Shown here piece after piece: positions 42,333 to 51,427 of a stretch of 64,000 nt of DNA (the stretch's first letter is position 1; the number at the start of each line of letters is the position of its first letter). Location of the stretch: assembly GCF_008704795.1 (NCBI RefSeq), contig NZ_CP023690.1, forward strand, positions 2,490,501 to 2,554,500, in the 5' to 3' direction. Made by a program: the position numbers and the translations under genes. The DNA is from Streptomyces spectabilis (GTDB lineage: Bacteria > Actinomycetota > Actinomycetes > Streptomycetales > Streptomycetaceae). The notes beneath the pieces were generated by a model that saw nothing but the letters and a program-made list of their open reading frames with translations, was not told the origin of the DNA and did not search any database.

Positions 42333-43178
42333 ATGACGGGTGACGGATGGGCGTCGGTGGTACGGCGTCAGCTGGGCCTAGGCCGGGTACTGCCCCTGGG
42401 CGGGGCGGGGGACGGCGCGTGGCTCACGGAGGCGGCGGCCACGGCGGTGCTGCGCCGGGCGGCCGAGCGGGTGACGGGCGCCCGTCTGACGTCCGTGCGC
42501 CTGGCCCTGGCCGATCCGGACGCCGCGTACGGCGCCGCCGCGGGAGTTCCGCCGGACGCGTGCGCCGCCACGGTCCCGGCGCCGCCGAGCGCGCTGCCGC
42601 CCGGGCCGCTGCGGATCAGCGGGGAGTGCGCGGCGGGCACGGCCGAGCCGCTGCCCGCGGTGGCGTCCCGGCTGCGCGCGGCCCTCGCGACGACCGCGGC
42701 GGACCGGCTCGGCCTGGCGGTCACGACGGTGGACCTGCGGGTCACGGCCCTCTTGGACGAGCAGGGCGAGCAGGACCAGCCCGATGAGCACGACGGTCAC
42801 GACGGGCCGGATGGGCCGAACGAGCCTCCGGGCCCCGTCGAGGCAGCGGCAGAGGCGGCGAAGTCGCCCGCGGCCCCCTCGGCACCCGTCGAGGACCGGA
42901 TCGCCCGAGCCGCGCTCGCCGTGCCGGGCGTGACCCGGCTGACCGGGGCCTTCGGCGGTCTGGGGCGCGCGGTCCAGGTGCGGGAGCACGAGCCGCTGAA
43001 CGCCCTGCCGCGCCGCCACGTCCAGGTGGAGCTGGCCGTGGCGGCGGACCGGCGGGCCCTGGACGTGGCCCGCGCGGTCCGCACGGCGGTGGGCGGCGCG
43101 CTGCCGGACCGGCCGTCGGTGGCGGTCCTGGTGACGGCGGTCGACGAGCCCGGCCGGGACGGCACGCACCCGGGCTAG
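42333..43178 (+). CDS. Asp23-like protein divergent from the stress operon
   Basis: 281 residues. The C-terminal half (~190-275) repeats the Asp23-like order: VEDRIARAALAVPGVTRL helix, HVQVELAVAADRRALDVARAV, and a final PSVAVLVTAVDE strand. The N-terminal half has a second copy-like unit (~45-140), linked by an acidic QDQPDEHDGHDGPD segment. Similar proteins are sometimes labelled nucleopolyhedrovirus P10 family, which says nothing about function. CAGGCT six bases before the ATG suggests leaderless translation. It shares a promoter region with the Asp23 operon. Confidence 0.72.
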   Translation: MTGDGWASVVRRQLGLGRVLPLGGAGDGAWLTEAAATAVLRRAAERVTGARLTSVRLALADPDAAYGAAAGVPPDACAATVPAPPSALPPGPLRISGECAAGTAEPLPAVASRLRAALATTAADRLGLAVTTVDLRVTALLDEQGEQDQPDEHDGHDGPDGPNEPPGPVEAAAEAAKSPAAPSAPVEDRIARAALAVPGVTRLTGAFGGLGRAVQVREHEPLNALPRRHVQVELAVAADRRALDVARAVRTAVGGALPDRPSVAVLVTAVDEPGRDGTHPG

Positions 43179-43211
43179 GAGGCCAACTCCCTGACCAGCA
43201 GGGCGCGTTGC

Positions 43212-44024
43212 TCAGTCGCCGAGCCCGGCGAGGTCCCGCAGCCTGCGGGCCTGGGCGGCGCGCTCGGCGGTGCGCTGCTCCTCGTACGAGCGGCCCGTGA
43301 CGCCCTGCAGCAGGGCCTTGGTCTCGATGACCGCGTCGCGCGGCGCGGCAAGGAGCGCGGCGGCCAGGTCGCGCGCGGTGCCGTCGAGCTGGTCGGCGGG
43401 CACGACGATGTTGGCGAGGCCGAAGCGCTCGGCCTCGTCCGCGTGCACGAAGCGGCCCGTGGCGCAGATCTCCAGGGCGCGCGCGTAGCCCACGAGGGAG
43501 ACGAGCGGGTGCGTGCCGGTGAGGTCGGGCACCAGGCCGAGACTGGTCTCGCGCATGGCGAACTGCACGTCGTCGGCGACGATCCGCAGGTCGCAGGCAA
43601 GCGCGAGCTGGAAGCCCGCACCGATCGCGTGCCCCTGCACAGCGGCGATGGACACGATGTCGCTGCGCCGCCACCAGGTGAACGCTTCCTGGTACTCGGC
43701 GATGGTCGCGTCGAGGACGTCGTCCGCGCCGCGCGCCAGATCGAGGAACGACGGCTCGCCGTCGAAGCCCTCGGGCGTGAACGCCTGCCGGTCGAGCCCC
43801 GCGGAGAAGGACTTGCCCTCGCCGCGCAGCACCACGACCCGGACGCTGCCGGGCAACGCCCGTCCGGCCTCGGTCAACGCCCGCCACAGAGCGGGGGACT
43901 GGGCGTTGCGCTTGGCCGGATGGGTGAGGGTCACCGTGGCCACGGCGTCCTCGACCGTGAGGCGTACGCCGTCCTTGTCGAGAACCGGTGCCGCCGTGCT
44001 CTGTCGGCTGTCGGGCGAAGCCAT
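43212..44024 (-). CDS. Enoyl-CoA hydratase/isomerase family protein
   Basis: 270 residues, crotonase fold: RGEGKSFSAGLDR forms the oxyanion loop, VQGHAIGAGFQLALACDLRI the second, and MRETSLGLVPD matches the region of one catalytic Glu. It may hydrate enoyl-CoA or isomerise it. ATG 44024 has GGAGG six bases upstream. No partner gene nearby defines the pathway. Confidence 0.9.
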   Translation of the reverse strand: MASPDSRQSTAAPVLDKDGVRLTVEDAVATVTLTHPAKRNAQSPALWRALTEAGRALPGSVRVVVLRGEGKSFSAGLDRQAFTPEGFDGEPSFLDLARGADDVLDATIAEYQEAFTWWRRSDIVSIAAVQGHAIGAGFQLALACDLRIVADDVQFAMRETSLGLVPDLTGTHPLVSLVGYARALEICATGRFVHADEAERFGLANIVVPADQLDGTARDLAAALLAAPRDAVIETKALLQGVTGRSYEEQRTAERAAQARRLRDLAGLGD

Positions 44025-44163
44025 CAGTGCCTCCGATGGGTGCAGTCGTCGGTCGGGGCACCTGGGGGCACCCCTAAGTGACTGCACAGTAACCACCCGG
44101 CCGAACGGACGGCCGACCGGGTGGTCACCCTCGGATCACGAGAGCCGCGGACAGCGGCGGGTG

Positions 44164-44385
44164 TCAGACGGAGGCGGCCTTCTTGCCTCGCGTCGCACCG
44201 CCGCGGCCGCGCAACACGACACCCGACTCGGTGAGCATCCGGTGCACAAATCCGTACGAACGGCCGGTCTCTTCGGCCAACGCCCGGATACTCGCACCGG
44301 CGTCGTACTTTTTCTTCAGGTCTGCCGCGAGCTTGTCGCGCGCGGCGCCGGTCACCCGGCTGCCCTTCTTCAGAGTCTCGGCCAC
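44164..44385 (-). CDS. Small helix-turn-helix protein
   Basis: 73 residues, very basic. A helix-turn-helix of the resolvase/HTH_23 kind (~32-52; GASIRALAEETGRSYGFVHRMLTE) between Lys/Arg-rich arms (KKGSRVTGAARDK, RGRGGATRGKKA). GTG 44385 has GAGGAGG eight bases upstream. Such proteins are conserved in Streptomyces and probably bind DNA broadly. Confidence 0.82.
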   Translation of the reverse strand: MAETLKKGSRVTGAARDKLAADLKKKYDAGASIRALAEETGRSYGFVHRMLTESGVVLRGRGGATRGKKAASV

Positions 44386-44760
44386 CCGTGCCTCCTCATG
44401 GGAAGTGCGCTCTGGACTTCTCATGATCACCCCTACCGGGCCTCCTGGCCACCCATTCGGCAAGGTCCATGTGACTTGATTCGCAGTGCGGAAGCGGGTC
44501 GACACGAGCGGAATTAACGATTCCGCGTCCTTCGATCCATACCGCCGAATGGGTTCCACGGGGAAGGGGCAGGTCAGGGGCGTGCCCGGAGAACAGGGGC
44601 GCACCGGCAGCGCGCGGCGGCGAAATACGTGTATCGCACATCTCGGTATGAGGACGTCTCACACAGATGAAGGATCACGGATCGGCCGAATGATCCATAT
44701 GGAGTGGATCAGCGATTCGATCATGCCCGCCGGAACCAGCTGGAGCGGTGCGCGTCAAGA
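44386..44760. other. Long gene-free, less GC-rich stretch
   Basis: About 375 bp between the HTH gene and the ABC-F terminator. It is visibly poorer in G+C than its neighbours. Two open frames cross it but lack ribosome sites and codon bias. It probably holds the promoter of the HTH gene and perhaps a non-coding RNA; nothing definite was recognised. Confidence 0.4.
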
Positions 44761-44792
44761 GGGCCCTCGTCGGGGTGCGCCGACGAGGGCCC
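44761..44792 (-). terminator. Terminator after the ABC-F gene
   Basis: Perfect 13-bp stem GGGCCCTCGTCGG / CCGACGAGGGCCC with a 6-nt loop, ten bases past the stop. Confidence 0.88.
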
Positions 44793-44802
44793 GTGCCGGG
44801 CG

Positions 44803-46401
44803 TCAGGCGAGGGCGACCAGATCGGCGTAGTCCGCGCCCCACAGGTCCTCGACGCCGTCCGGGAGCAGGATGATCCGCTCCGGCTGGAGCGCCTCGACGG
44901 CGCCCTCGTCGTGCGTGACCAGGACGACCGCGCCCTTGTAGGTGCGCAGCGCGCCGAGGATCTCCTCGCGGCTGGCCGGGTCGAGGTTGTTGGTGGGCTC
45001 GTCGAGGAGGAGCACGTTCGCGGACGAGACGACCAGGGTCGCGAGCGCGAGCCGGGTCTTCTCACCACCGGAGAGGACGCCCGCGGGCTTGTCGACGTCG
45101 TCCCCGGAGAAGAGGAACGAGCCGAGCGTCTTGCGCACCTCGACGAGGTCGAGGTCGGGGGCGGCCGAGCGCATGTTCTCCAGGACCGTGCGGTCGGGGT
45201 CCAGGGTCTCGTGCTCCTGGGCGTAGTAGCCGAGCTTGAGGCCGTGGCCCTCGATGACCTGGCCGGTGTCGGGCTTCTCCGCGCCGCCGAGGAGCCGGAG
45301 GAGGGTGGTCTTGCCCGCGCCGTTCAGGCCGAGGATGACGACGCGCGAGCCCTTGTCGATGGCCAGGTCGACGTCGGTGAAGATCTCCAGGGAGCCGTAC
45401 GACTTCGAGAGCCCCTCGGCCATGAGCGGCGTCTTGCCGCACGGCGAGGGCTCGGGGAAGCGCAGCTTGGCGACCTTGTCGCTCTGGCGCACCTCCTCGA
45501 GGCCCGCGAGGAGCTTGTCGGCGCGGCGCGCCATGTTCTGCGCGGCGACGGTCTTGGTGGCCTTGGCGCGCATCTTGTCGGCCTGCGAGTGCAGGGCGGC
45601 GGCCTTCTTCTCGGCGTTCTGCCGCTCGCGCTTGCGGCGCTTCTCGTCGGACTCGCGCTGCTGCTGGTAGAGCTTCCAGCCCATGTTGTAGACGTCGATC
45701 GCGGAGCGGTTGGCGTCCAGGTAGAAGACCTTGTTGACGACCGTCTCGACGAGGTCGACGTCGTGGGAGATGACGATGAAGCCGCCCCGGTACGTCTTCA
45801 GGTAGTCGCGCAGCCAGACGATCGAGTCGGCGTCCAGGTGGTTCGTCGGCTCGTCCAGGAGCAGCGTGTCCGCGTCCGAGAACAGGATCCGGGCCAGCTC
45901 GATGCGGCGGCGCTGACCGCCGGAGAGCGTGTGCAGGGGCTGGCCGAGCACGCGGTCGGGGAGGTTGAGCGCGGCGGCGATGGTGGCGGCCTCGGCCTCG
46001 GCGGCGTACCCGCCCTTGGTGAGGAACTCCGTCTCCTGGCGCTCGTACTGCTTCATGGCCTTCTCGCGCGTGCCGCCCTTGCCGTTCGCGATGCGCTCCT
46101 CGTTCTCCCGCATCTTGCGGATGAGGACGTCGAGGCCGCGCGCCGAGAGGACGCGGTCGCGGGCGAGCACGTCGAGGTCGCCGGTGCGGGGGTCCTGCGG
46201 GAGGTAGCCCACCTCGCCGGAGCGGGTGATGGTGCCCCCGGCCGGGGTGCCCTCACCGGCCAGGCACTTGGTGAGGGTGGTCTTGCCCGCGCCGTTGCGG
46301 CCGACGAGACCGACGCGGTCGCCCTTGGCGATACGGAACGTAGCGTTCTCGATGAGGATGCGGGCACCGGCACGCAATTCGATACCGGAGGCGGTGATCA
46401 C
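44803..46401 (-). CDS. ABC-F family ATPase
   Basis: 532 residues with two ABC domains and no membrane part: Walker A GRNGAGKTT (~34) and GLNGAGKTT (~350), signatures LSGGQRRR and LSGGEKTR, Walker B LLLDEPTNHLD and LLLDEPTNNLD. The linker (~240-300) is charged and helical. ABC-F proteins act on ribosomes; some protect against antibiotics, others regulate translation like EttA. GTG 46401 has AGGAG eight bases upstream. A short leader ORF and hairpin precede it. Confidence 0.92.
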   Translation of the reverse strand: MITASGIELRAGARILIENATFRIAKGDRVGLVGRNGAGKTTLTKCLAGEGTPAGGTITRSGEVGYLPQDPRTGDLDVLARDRVLSARGLDVLIRKMRENEERIANGKGGTREKAMKQYERQETEFLTKGGYAAEAEAATIAAALNLPDRVLGQPLHTLSGGQRRRIELARILFSDADTLLLDEPTNHLDADSIVWLRDYLKTYRGGFIVISHDVDLVETVVNKVFYLDANRSAIDVYNMGWKLYQQQRESDEKRRKRERQNAEKKAAALHSQADKMRAKATKTVAAQNMARRADKLLAGLEEVRQSDKVAKLRFPEPSPCGKTPLMAEGLSKSYGSLEIFTDVDLAIDKGSRVVILGLNGAGKTTLLRLLGGAEKPDTGQVIEGHGLKLGYYAQEHETLDPDRTVLENMRSAAPDLDLVEVRKTLGSFLFSGDDVDKPAGVLSGGEKTRLALATLVVSSANVLLLDEPTNNLDPASREEILGALRTYKGAVVLVTHDEGAVEALQPERIILLPDGVEDLWGADYADLVALA

Positions 46402-46458
46402 GGTCAGACTCCTGGGCGGGTAAGGACGGCGGAAGCGGGCGGAAGAGCAGGACGAAAC

Positions 46459-46477
46459 GCGCGCGCGGGGCGCGCCG
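46459..46477 (-). promoter_or_regulatory. GC hairpin in the ABC-F leader, possible attenuator
   Basis: On the coding strand the leader reads GGCGCGCCCCGCGCGCG followed by TTTCGT. It can form a tight stem with a short U-containing run, between the mini-ORF and the ABC-F ribosome site. It may act as an attenuator. Confidence 0.4.
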
Positions 46478-46486
46478 CTGAGCCGT

Positions 46487-46510
46487 CTAATGCAGGAGGA
46501 GAATGGCCAT
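46487..46510 (-). CDS. Putative leader peptide MAILLLH of the ABC-F gene
   Basis: A 7-codon ORF with stop (TAG). TAGAAT ends six bases before its ATG, which would place the transcription start at the ATG itself, i.e. leaderless translation. It lies ~85 nt upstream of the ABC-F start and before a GC hairpin, the layout of leaders that sense stalled ribosomes. The ORF is tiny and could be chance. Confidence 0.35.
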   Translation of the reverse strand: MAILLLH

Positions 46511-46701
46511 AGGCCAATTCTACCGGGGGTCTGCAACCGATTTTCCGCCGCTCCCGGGCAGCCCGTCGCCCGTTCGGACCTCTGTCCGGCGCCGGGAGGC
46601 GGGCGGCGTACCAGGATGAAGTGGCCGGAGGCCCTCGTGGCCGGGTCCGGTGCGGGGCGGCGGGACGCCGCCCCGGACGCGCGGCAGAGGGTGGTGCGCC
46701 C

Positions 46702-47592
46702 ATGCAGTTCGACGACGACGCGAACCTGGACACCTCCGAGGTGCAGGACGTGCGCGGCAGCCGCATTCCGGGCGGCCGGGCGACCGTCGGCGGCGGCATC
46801 GCCGGGCTCATCGCGCTGTTCCTCGGCCTGTTCTTCGGCGTCGGCCCCGAGCAGCTCGGCCTGAGCGACTCCGGTGACGAGCCCGCCGCCTCGTCCTCGT
46901 CGCTCGCGCAGGTCCAGCAGAGCTGCCGTACCGGCAAGGACGCCAACGCCAAGGAGGACTGCCGGATCGTCGCCGTGGTCAACAGCGTCCAGGACTACTG
47001 GCGCCAGGAGTTCCCGCGCCGCCAGGGGCAGTACGCGCCCGCGCGGACCGTGTTCTTCACCGGCCGCGTGGGCACCGCGTGCGGCGCGGCGTCGTCGGCG
47101 GTGGGCCCCTTCTACTGCCCCGGCGACCGGAAGGTCTATCTGGACCTGGGGTTCTTCGACGAGCTGCGGACCAAGTTCGGCTCCAGCGGCGGCCCGTTCG
47201 CGCAGGCCTACGTCGTGGCGCACGAGTACGGGCACCACGTGCAGAACCTGATGGGCACGCTGAGCCGCGCCCAGGACGGGCGGACCGGCGAGAACAGCAA
47301 CGCGGTGCGGGTCGAGCTGCAGGCCGACTGCTACGCGGGCGTGTGGGCGCACAACGCCACGCGGACGCCCGACGAGTCGACGGGCAGGCCGCTGATCACC
47401 CGGCTCACGGACGAGGACATCCGCGACGGCCTGGACGCGGCGGCCGCCGTCGGCGACGACCGGATCCAGGAGCGCTACCAGGGCCGGGTCACCCCCGAGT
47501 CGTGGACGCACGGCTCGGCGAAACAGCGCCAGCAGTGGTTCTACCAGGGCTACCGCACGGGCGACATGGCGCAGTGCAACACCTTCCGCTGA
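46702..47592 (+). CDS. Neutral zinc metallopeptidase (YpfJ family)
   Basis: 296 residues. A short polar start, one transmembrane helix (~34-52, [19 protein letters not shown]), then an extracytoplasmic domain with zinc motif HEYGHH (~174-179) and the downstream Glu in [12 protein letters not shown]. Four cysteines may form disulfides. The family is of unknown physiological role. ATG 46702 begins [10 protein letters not shown]. Confidence 0.9.
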   Translation: MQFDDDANLDTSEVQDVRGSRIPGGRATVGGGIAGLIALFLGLFFGVGPEQLGLSDSGDEPAASSSSLAQVQQSCRTGKDANAKEDCRIVAVVNSVQDYWRQEFPRRQGQYAPARTVFFTGRVGTACGAASSAVGPFYCPGDRKVYLDLGFFDELRTKFGSSGGPFAQAYVVAHEYGHHVQNLMGTLSRAQDGRTGENSNAVRVELQADCYAGVWAHNATRTPDESTGRPLITRLTDEDIRDGLDAAAAVGDDRIQERYQGRVTPESWTHGSAKQRQQWFYQGYRTGDMAQCNTFR

Positions 47593-47611
47593 GCGGGAGG
47601 CCGGCCGGGTG

Positions 47612-49129
47612 TCACACTCCCCCGGTGTGCACCTGGAACGCGGCGCGGCGCACGGCCTTGGCGAGGGCCGGGTCCGGGTGGGCCGCGGCGAGCGCGACCA
47701 GGACCTGCACGGTGCGCGGGTGGCCGACGGTGCGCACCTCGTCCAGCAGCGCGGGCACGGTGGGCTGCGGCGCGGACTCCAGGTGGCGCACGAGGAGTTC
47801 GGCCTCGCCGTGGTCGGCGACGGCGGCCGCCGTGTCGACCCACAGCCAGGTGGACTCCTCGCGGGTGAGCACCAGATGGACGTCCTCGGGGTCGGTGCCC
47901 TCGTGCTCGGCGAGCCACAGCAGGGCGTAGGGCCGCAGCGAGGCCACGTCGGCGACGGCGCGCACGTCGGGCTCGGCCGGGGCGCCGACCACGCGCAGCG
48001 CCTCGAAGGCGAGCCCGCGCAGGAGGGCGTCCTCGCCCCGGGCGGCGTCGAGGAGTTCGGTGACGGCGCTGCCCGCGTCCCGGGCGGCGAGCCAGGCGCG
48101 GTACTCGGCGCGGGCCGCGTTCGGCCGCAGGCGGGCGCAGCCGCGGAGCATGTCCTCGGCGGACTGCTCGATGTTCCCCGCCGGGCTCTGCGCGGCCACA
48201 CAGATCTGCTCCAGCTTGACCCACACCGCCCAGCTGCCCAGCGGGGTGAGCGTGGCCTGGCCGTCCGCGCAGGTCAGGGCGTCGACGGCGGCCAGGGCGC
48301 GGAGCGCCCAGTCGAGCAGGTCGGCCAGCGGGACGTCGTCGGCGTGGGCGTCGGCCGGGTCGGGGGCGCCGACGGGTCCGCCGTCGGCCAGCCGCGGCTC
48401 CTCCTGGGGCCCGTACGGGATCTCGCAGCGCTCCGTGCGCAGTTCGCGGACGCGCTGGTCGAGGAGGTCCAGGAGCTGCGGCACCGGCACGGGCCCCGCG
48501 GACAGCTGGAGGAAGGACAGCAGCTGCGGAACCGCCTCGACGGTCTCCGCGACGGTGGCGGGCGGCAGTTCGGCGGGCGCCGGGTGGACGAGCGACCAGG
48601 CGTCGAAGAGCGCGACCCAGCCGCGCAGGACGGCCGCGTCGTCCCGGTCCCAGGCGCGAAGGCGCCAGCCGGGCCGGGCGGCGGTGCCGTGCACCTCGAC
48701 GAGGCCGGCGAGGCGGGCGGCGTCCCAGTCCGCGCGCAGCTGGTGGACCGTCACGCCCAGGTCCGCCGCGGCCCGTTCGGCGGCGGCGTCGGACAGGGCG
48801 CCGGTGGTGCCGGCCGGGGCCGGGGCGGGGCGGTCGGCGGCGCTGAGGCGGGCCGTGCCGGGCGCGGGGCGCAGGGCGTTCTCGGCCCAGCGGGCGGCGC
48901 GGACGGCGTCCGCGAGGCCCGCGCGCGCCATGCGGGCGAGCTCGGCGGGCGCGGGGGTGCCCTCGGGGGGCGGAGGCGCGGGACGGCGCGCTCGGCGCTG
49001 GGTCACCGCGCCGGGGCCGCCGAGGGGACCGCGGGCTTGGCCGCGCTCGGCGTCCGGTCGCCTTTCGGCCCGGGGCGACGGGGTGCGGACAAGGTGGAGC
49101 CGGGAGTCGCGCGGGATACGGGACGTCAC
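47612..49129 (-). CDS. Large hypothetical protein with helical repeats
   Basis: About 505 residues. The C-terminal third is a series of Ala/Leu-rich helices (DALLRGLAFEALRVVG, PTVPALLDEVRTVGHPRTVQVLVALAAAHPDPALAKAV) resembling HEAT repeats; the N-terminal part is Arg/Pro-rich and low in structure. GTG 49129 (VTSRIPRDS) is a guess; later starts are possible. No catalytic motif was recognised. It converges on the metallopeptidase. Confidence 0.7.
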   Translation of the reverse strand: MTSRIPRDSRLHLVRTPSPRAERRPDAERGQARGPLGGPGAVTQRRARRPAPPPPEGTPAPAELARMARAGLADAVRAARWAENALRPAPGTARLSAADRPAPAPAGTTGALSDAAAERAAADLGVTVHQLRADWDAARLAGLVEVHGTAARPGWRLRAWDRDDAAVLRGWVALFDAWSLVHPAPAELPPATVAETVEAVPQLLSFLQLSAGPVPVPQLLDLLDQRVRELRTERCEIPYGPQEEPRLADGGPVGAPDPADAHADDVPLADLLDWALRALAAVDALTCADGQATLTPLGSWAVWVKLEQICVAAQSPAGNIEQSAEDMLRGCARLRPNAARAEYRAWLAARDAGSAVTELLDAARGEDALLRGLAFEALRVVGAPAEPDVRAVADVASLRPYALLWLAEHEGTDPEDVHLVLTREESTWLWVDTAAAVADHGEAELLVRHLESAPQPTVPALLDEVRTVGHPRTVQVLVALAAAHPDPALAKAVRRAAFQVHTGGV

Positions 49130-49217
49130 AGGAGCAGTCTTCCTGTTGACGGTCCGAAAACCCAAACGGAATCCGGGACGGCCGCCGTGAGGGCGGCCGT
49201 CGCACGGTACGGAAGGT

Positions 49218-50345
49218 TCACATGAGGGGGGTGAGGAAGCGGCGCAGCGCCTCTTCGTAGCGGACCGGGTCGGCGTTCCACATGGCGCCGTGGGGCGCAT
49301 CCGGAACGGTGTGCAGGGTCACGAGGTCGGGACGGGCCGCGGCCAGGCGACGGGACAGGTCCCAGGGGGCGACGGTGTCGCCGGGGCCGTGTGCGAGGAG
49401 CGTCGGCACCTTCAGCGCGCCGGGGTCCGCGCTCTCCACGACGCGGTCGCCGCGCAGTCCCGTGCGACCCTGCGCGGCGCGCACGGCGAGCGGCAGGAGC
49501 GGGGCGGGGGTGCCGCGCGCGGTGGCGAGGGCCCGCAGCGTGACCTCCCAGTCGAGCACCGGCGAGTCCAGGACGAGCCCCGCCACGCGGTCGCGCAGGG
49601 CGGAGTGCGCGGCGGCGTGCAGCGCCATGGCGGCGCCGGTGGACCAGCCGTGCAGGACGACGCGGCGCGCTCCGTAGCGCACGGCGTAGCGGATGGCGGC
49701 GTCCAGGTCGCGCCACTCCGTCTCGCCGAGGTGGCCGAGGCCGTCCGGGGGACGCGGGGCGCCCGGGTCGCCGCGGTAGCCGAGGGAGAGGACCGGAAGC
49801 CGCTGCGCGCGCAGGAAGTCCAGGACGACCATGGGGTGCGCGCGGGTGGTGCCGAGGCCGTGCACGGCGATGACCCAGGTGTCGCGGGAGCCGGGCACGA
49901 ACCACGCGGGCAGTGCGCCCAGTTCGCCGGGGATCTCGACGTCGGCGTGCTCGATGCCGAGGGCGGTGCGGGGGTCGCCGGTGTGGACCTGCGGGGTGAG
50001 CCAGACCTTGGCGCCGGGCTCCAGGGTGCCGTGGGTGACCCGTTCCAGGCGGCGTACGACGGTGTCGGCCGGATGGGGGGACGCCTCGACGACCGGTCCG
50101 ACGACGGCGTGGCAGTCAGGGCCCGTCAGGCCGTAGACGCCGGGGCGCCGGGACGCCAGGGAGCGGGTCAGGGTGACCTGGCCCGCGGCGGTGGCGTGCA
50201 CGGTCAGGCGCCGCTCGGTGGGCAGGGGGCGGTTCGCCGGGGTCTTGAGGGCGGCGTCGCTGGCGTAGCGGCCCGCCGCGATGGCCGTCAGGGCGGCCGT
50301 GGTGGCGGCGGTCACGGCTGCGGCCGTTGCTTTGGCTGGGCGCAC
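49218..50345 (-). CDS. Alpha/beta hydrolase with N-terminal membrane segment
   Basis: 375 residues. A hydrophobic stretch (~7-28, AAAVTAATTAALTAIAAGRY) may be a signal or anchor. The hydrolase core has HGLGTTR (oxyanion loop), nucleophile GWSTG (~235), the acid in HGPGDTVAPW and the His in PDAPHGAMW. It may be an esterase or lipase acting outside the membrane. GTG 50345 is chosen because earlier sequence lacks codon bias. Confidence 0.85.
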   Translation of the reverse strand: MRPAKATAAAVTAATTAALTAIAAGRYASDAALKTPANRPLPTERRLTVHATAAGQVTLTRSLASRRPGVYGLTGPDCHAVVGPVVEASPHPADTVVRRLERVTHGTLEPGAKVWLTPQVHTGDPRTALGIEHADVEIPGELGALPAWFVPGSRDTWVIAVHGLGTTRAHPMVVLDFLRAQRLPVLSLGYRGDPGAPRPPDGLGHLGETEWRDLDAAIRYAVRYGARRVVLHGWSTGAAMALHAAAHSALRDRVAGLVLDSPVLDWEVTLRALATARGTPAPLLPLAVRAAQGRTGLRGDRVVESADPGALKVPTLLAHGPGDTVAPWDLSRRLAAARPDLVTLHTVPDAPHGAMWNADPVRYEEALRRFLTPLM

Positions 50346-50475
50346 GGGTCCAGTGTCCGTGGGGGTGGGCGGTGCGGCCAGTGGGCGTGGGCCTCGCGGG
50401 TGCGCCCCCAGGCCCGCCTCTTCCCCGAAACCGGGAGCTCCGCCCCCCGAGCCCCGGTCAGTCGGCGCTTCGCCC

Positions 50476-50501
50476 CTCGTCCTCAAGCGCCGGACGGGCT
50501 C
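50476..50501. repeat. Inverted copy of the dispersed 26-bp repeat
   Basis: Read on the minus strand it is GAGCCCGTCCGGCGCTTGAGGACGAG, matching 39706-39731 with a few differences. It starts at the stop of the class II aldolase gene, so it is part of that transcript's end. Confidence 0.8.
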
Positions 50502-51231
50502 ACGTCCGCTGACCGTAGTTCTTCAGCTTTCCGCCCGCTTCCACCACTTGGGCCGGGGACAGCAGTGACGGGGTCAGGCCCGGTACCGCACTGGCGGTCA
50601 GCCACAGCCGGCACATCCACTCCAGTTGGGCCGTGCGGTCGTAGGCCTGGGTGAGGGTGCCCCCGTAGGCGACGGTGCCGTGGTTCTGGAGGAGGCAGGC
50701 GGTGCGGTCGCGCAGGGCGTGGAGCATGTGCGCGGCCAGCTCGTCGGTGCCGTAGAGGGCGTAGGGGGCGACGCGGACCGGGCCGCCGAGGGCGCCGGTC
50801 ATGTAGTGGACGGCCGGGAGCTCGGGGACGAGCGTGGAGACGGCGGTGGCGTGCACCGCGTGGGTGTGGACGACGGCTCGGGCGCCGGTGGCGCGGTAGA
50901 TCTCCAGGTGCATGGGCAGCTCGCTGGTGGGGCCGAGCGTGCCGAAGAGGCGCTTGCCGTCCAGGTCGACGCCGACCGCGTCGGCCGGCCGGAGGCGGTC
51001 GTAGGCCACGCCGCTCGGCGTGACCAGGACGGTGTCCCCGACGCGTACGGAGACGTTGCCCGATGTGCCCACGACGAGGCCGTCGGTCACCGTCCTGCGC
51101 GCGGTCGCCACCAGCTCGTCCCAGGCCCGGGCGATCTCCTCCCCCGCGGCTCCGTCCGCGGCGCCGTCCGCGGCGCCGTCCGCCGTGCCCCGACCGTGCT
51201 CCTGCCGCTGCTCCTGTCGCTGCTCAGTCAT
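50500..51231 (-). CDS. Class II aldolase/adducin family protein
   Basis: 243 residues. After a Gln/Glu/Arg and Gly-Ala-Asp repeat tail (three 12-bp units encoding GAAD) comes the aldolase core (~35-230): GTSGNVSVR phosphate loop, PSGVAYDRLRPAD, HTHAVHATAVS zinc His pair, LQNHGTVAYG the third His. Relatives are fuculose-1-phosphate aldolase and ribulose-5-phosphate 4-epimerase. The substrate is not clear. Confidence 0.88.
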   Translation of the reverse strand: MTEQRQEQRQEHGRGTADGAADGAADGAAGEEIARAWDELVATARRTVTDGLVVGTSGNVSVRVGDTVLVTPSGVAYDRLRPADAVGVDLDGKRLFGTLGPTSELPMHLEIYRATGARAVVHTHAVHATAVSTLVPELPAVHYMTGALGGPVRVAPYALYGTDELAAHMLHALRDRTACLLQNHGTVAYGGTLTQAYDRTAQLEWMCRLWLTASAVPGLTPSLLSPAQVVEAGGKLKNYGQRT

Positions 51232-51427
51232 GCCGTGATCCTGCCAGGGCGCGGCCCCGAAGGGACCGGGTCCGCAGCGGTCGCCCGCCGGTGTACGCCC
51301 CGACCCATGGGCCCCTTTGGGACGATTCGCCCCGCTCGACACGCTTGGCCGTCGATTGAACGTTCTTAGGTGAATCTTCCAGTACTCTCTGGGGGATTTG
51401 TCACGCGCGTTGCCATCTGGGGGAAGA

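Noticed and set aside
44396..44830. Two open frames (88 and 114 codons) in the gap by the HTH gene
   Set aside because: No ribosome binding site, no family resemblance and no codon bias; the second runs through the ABC-F terminator.
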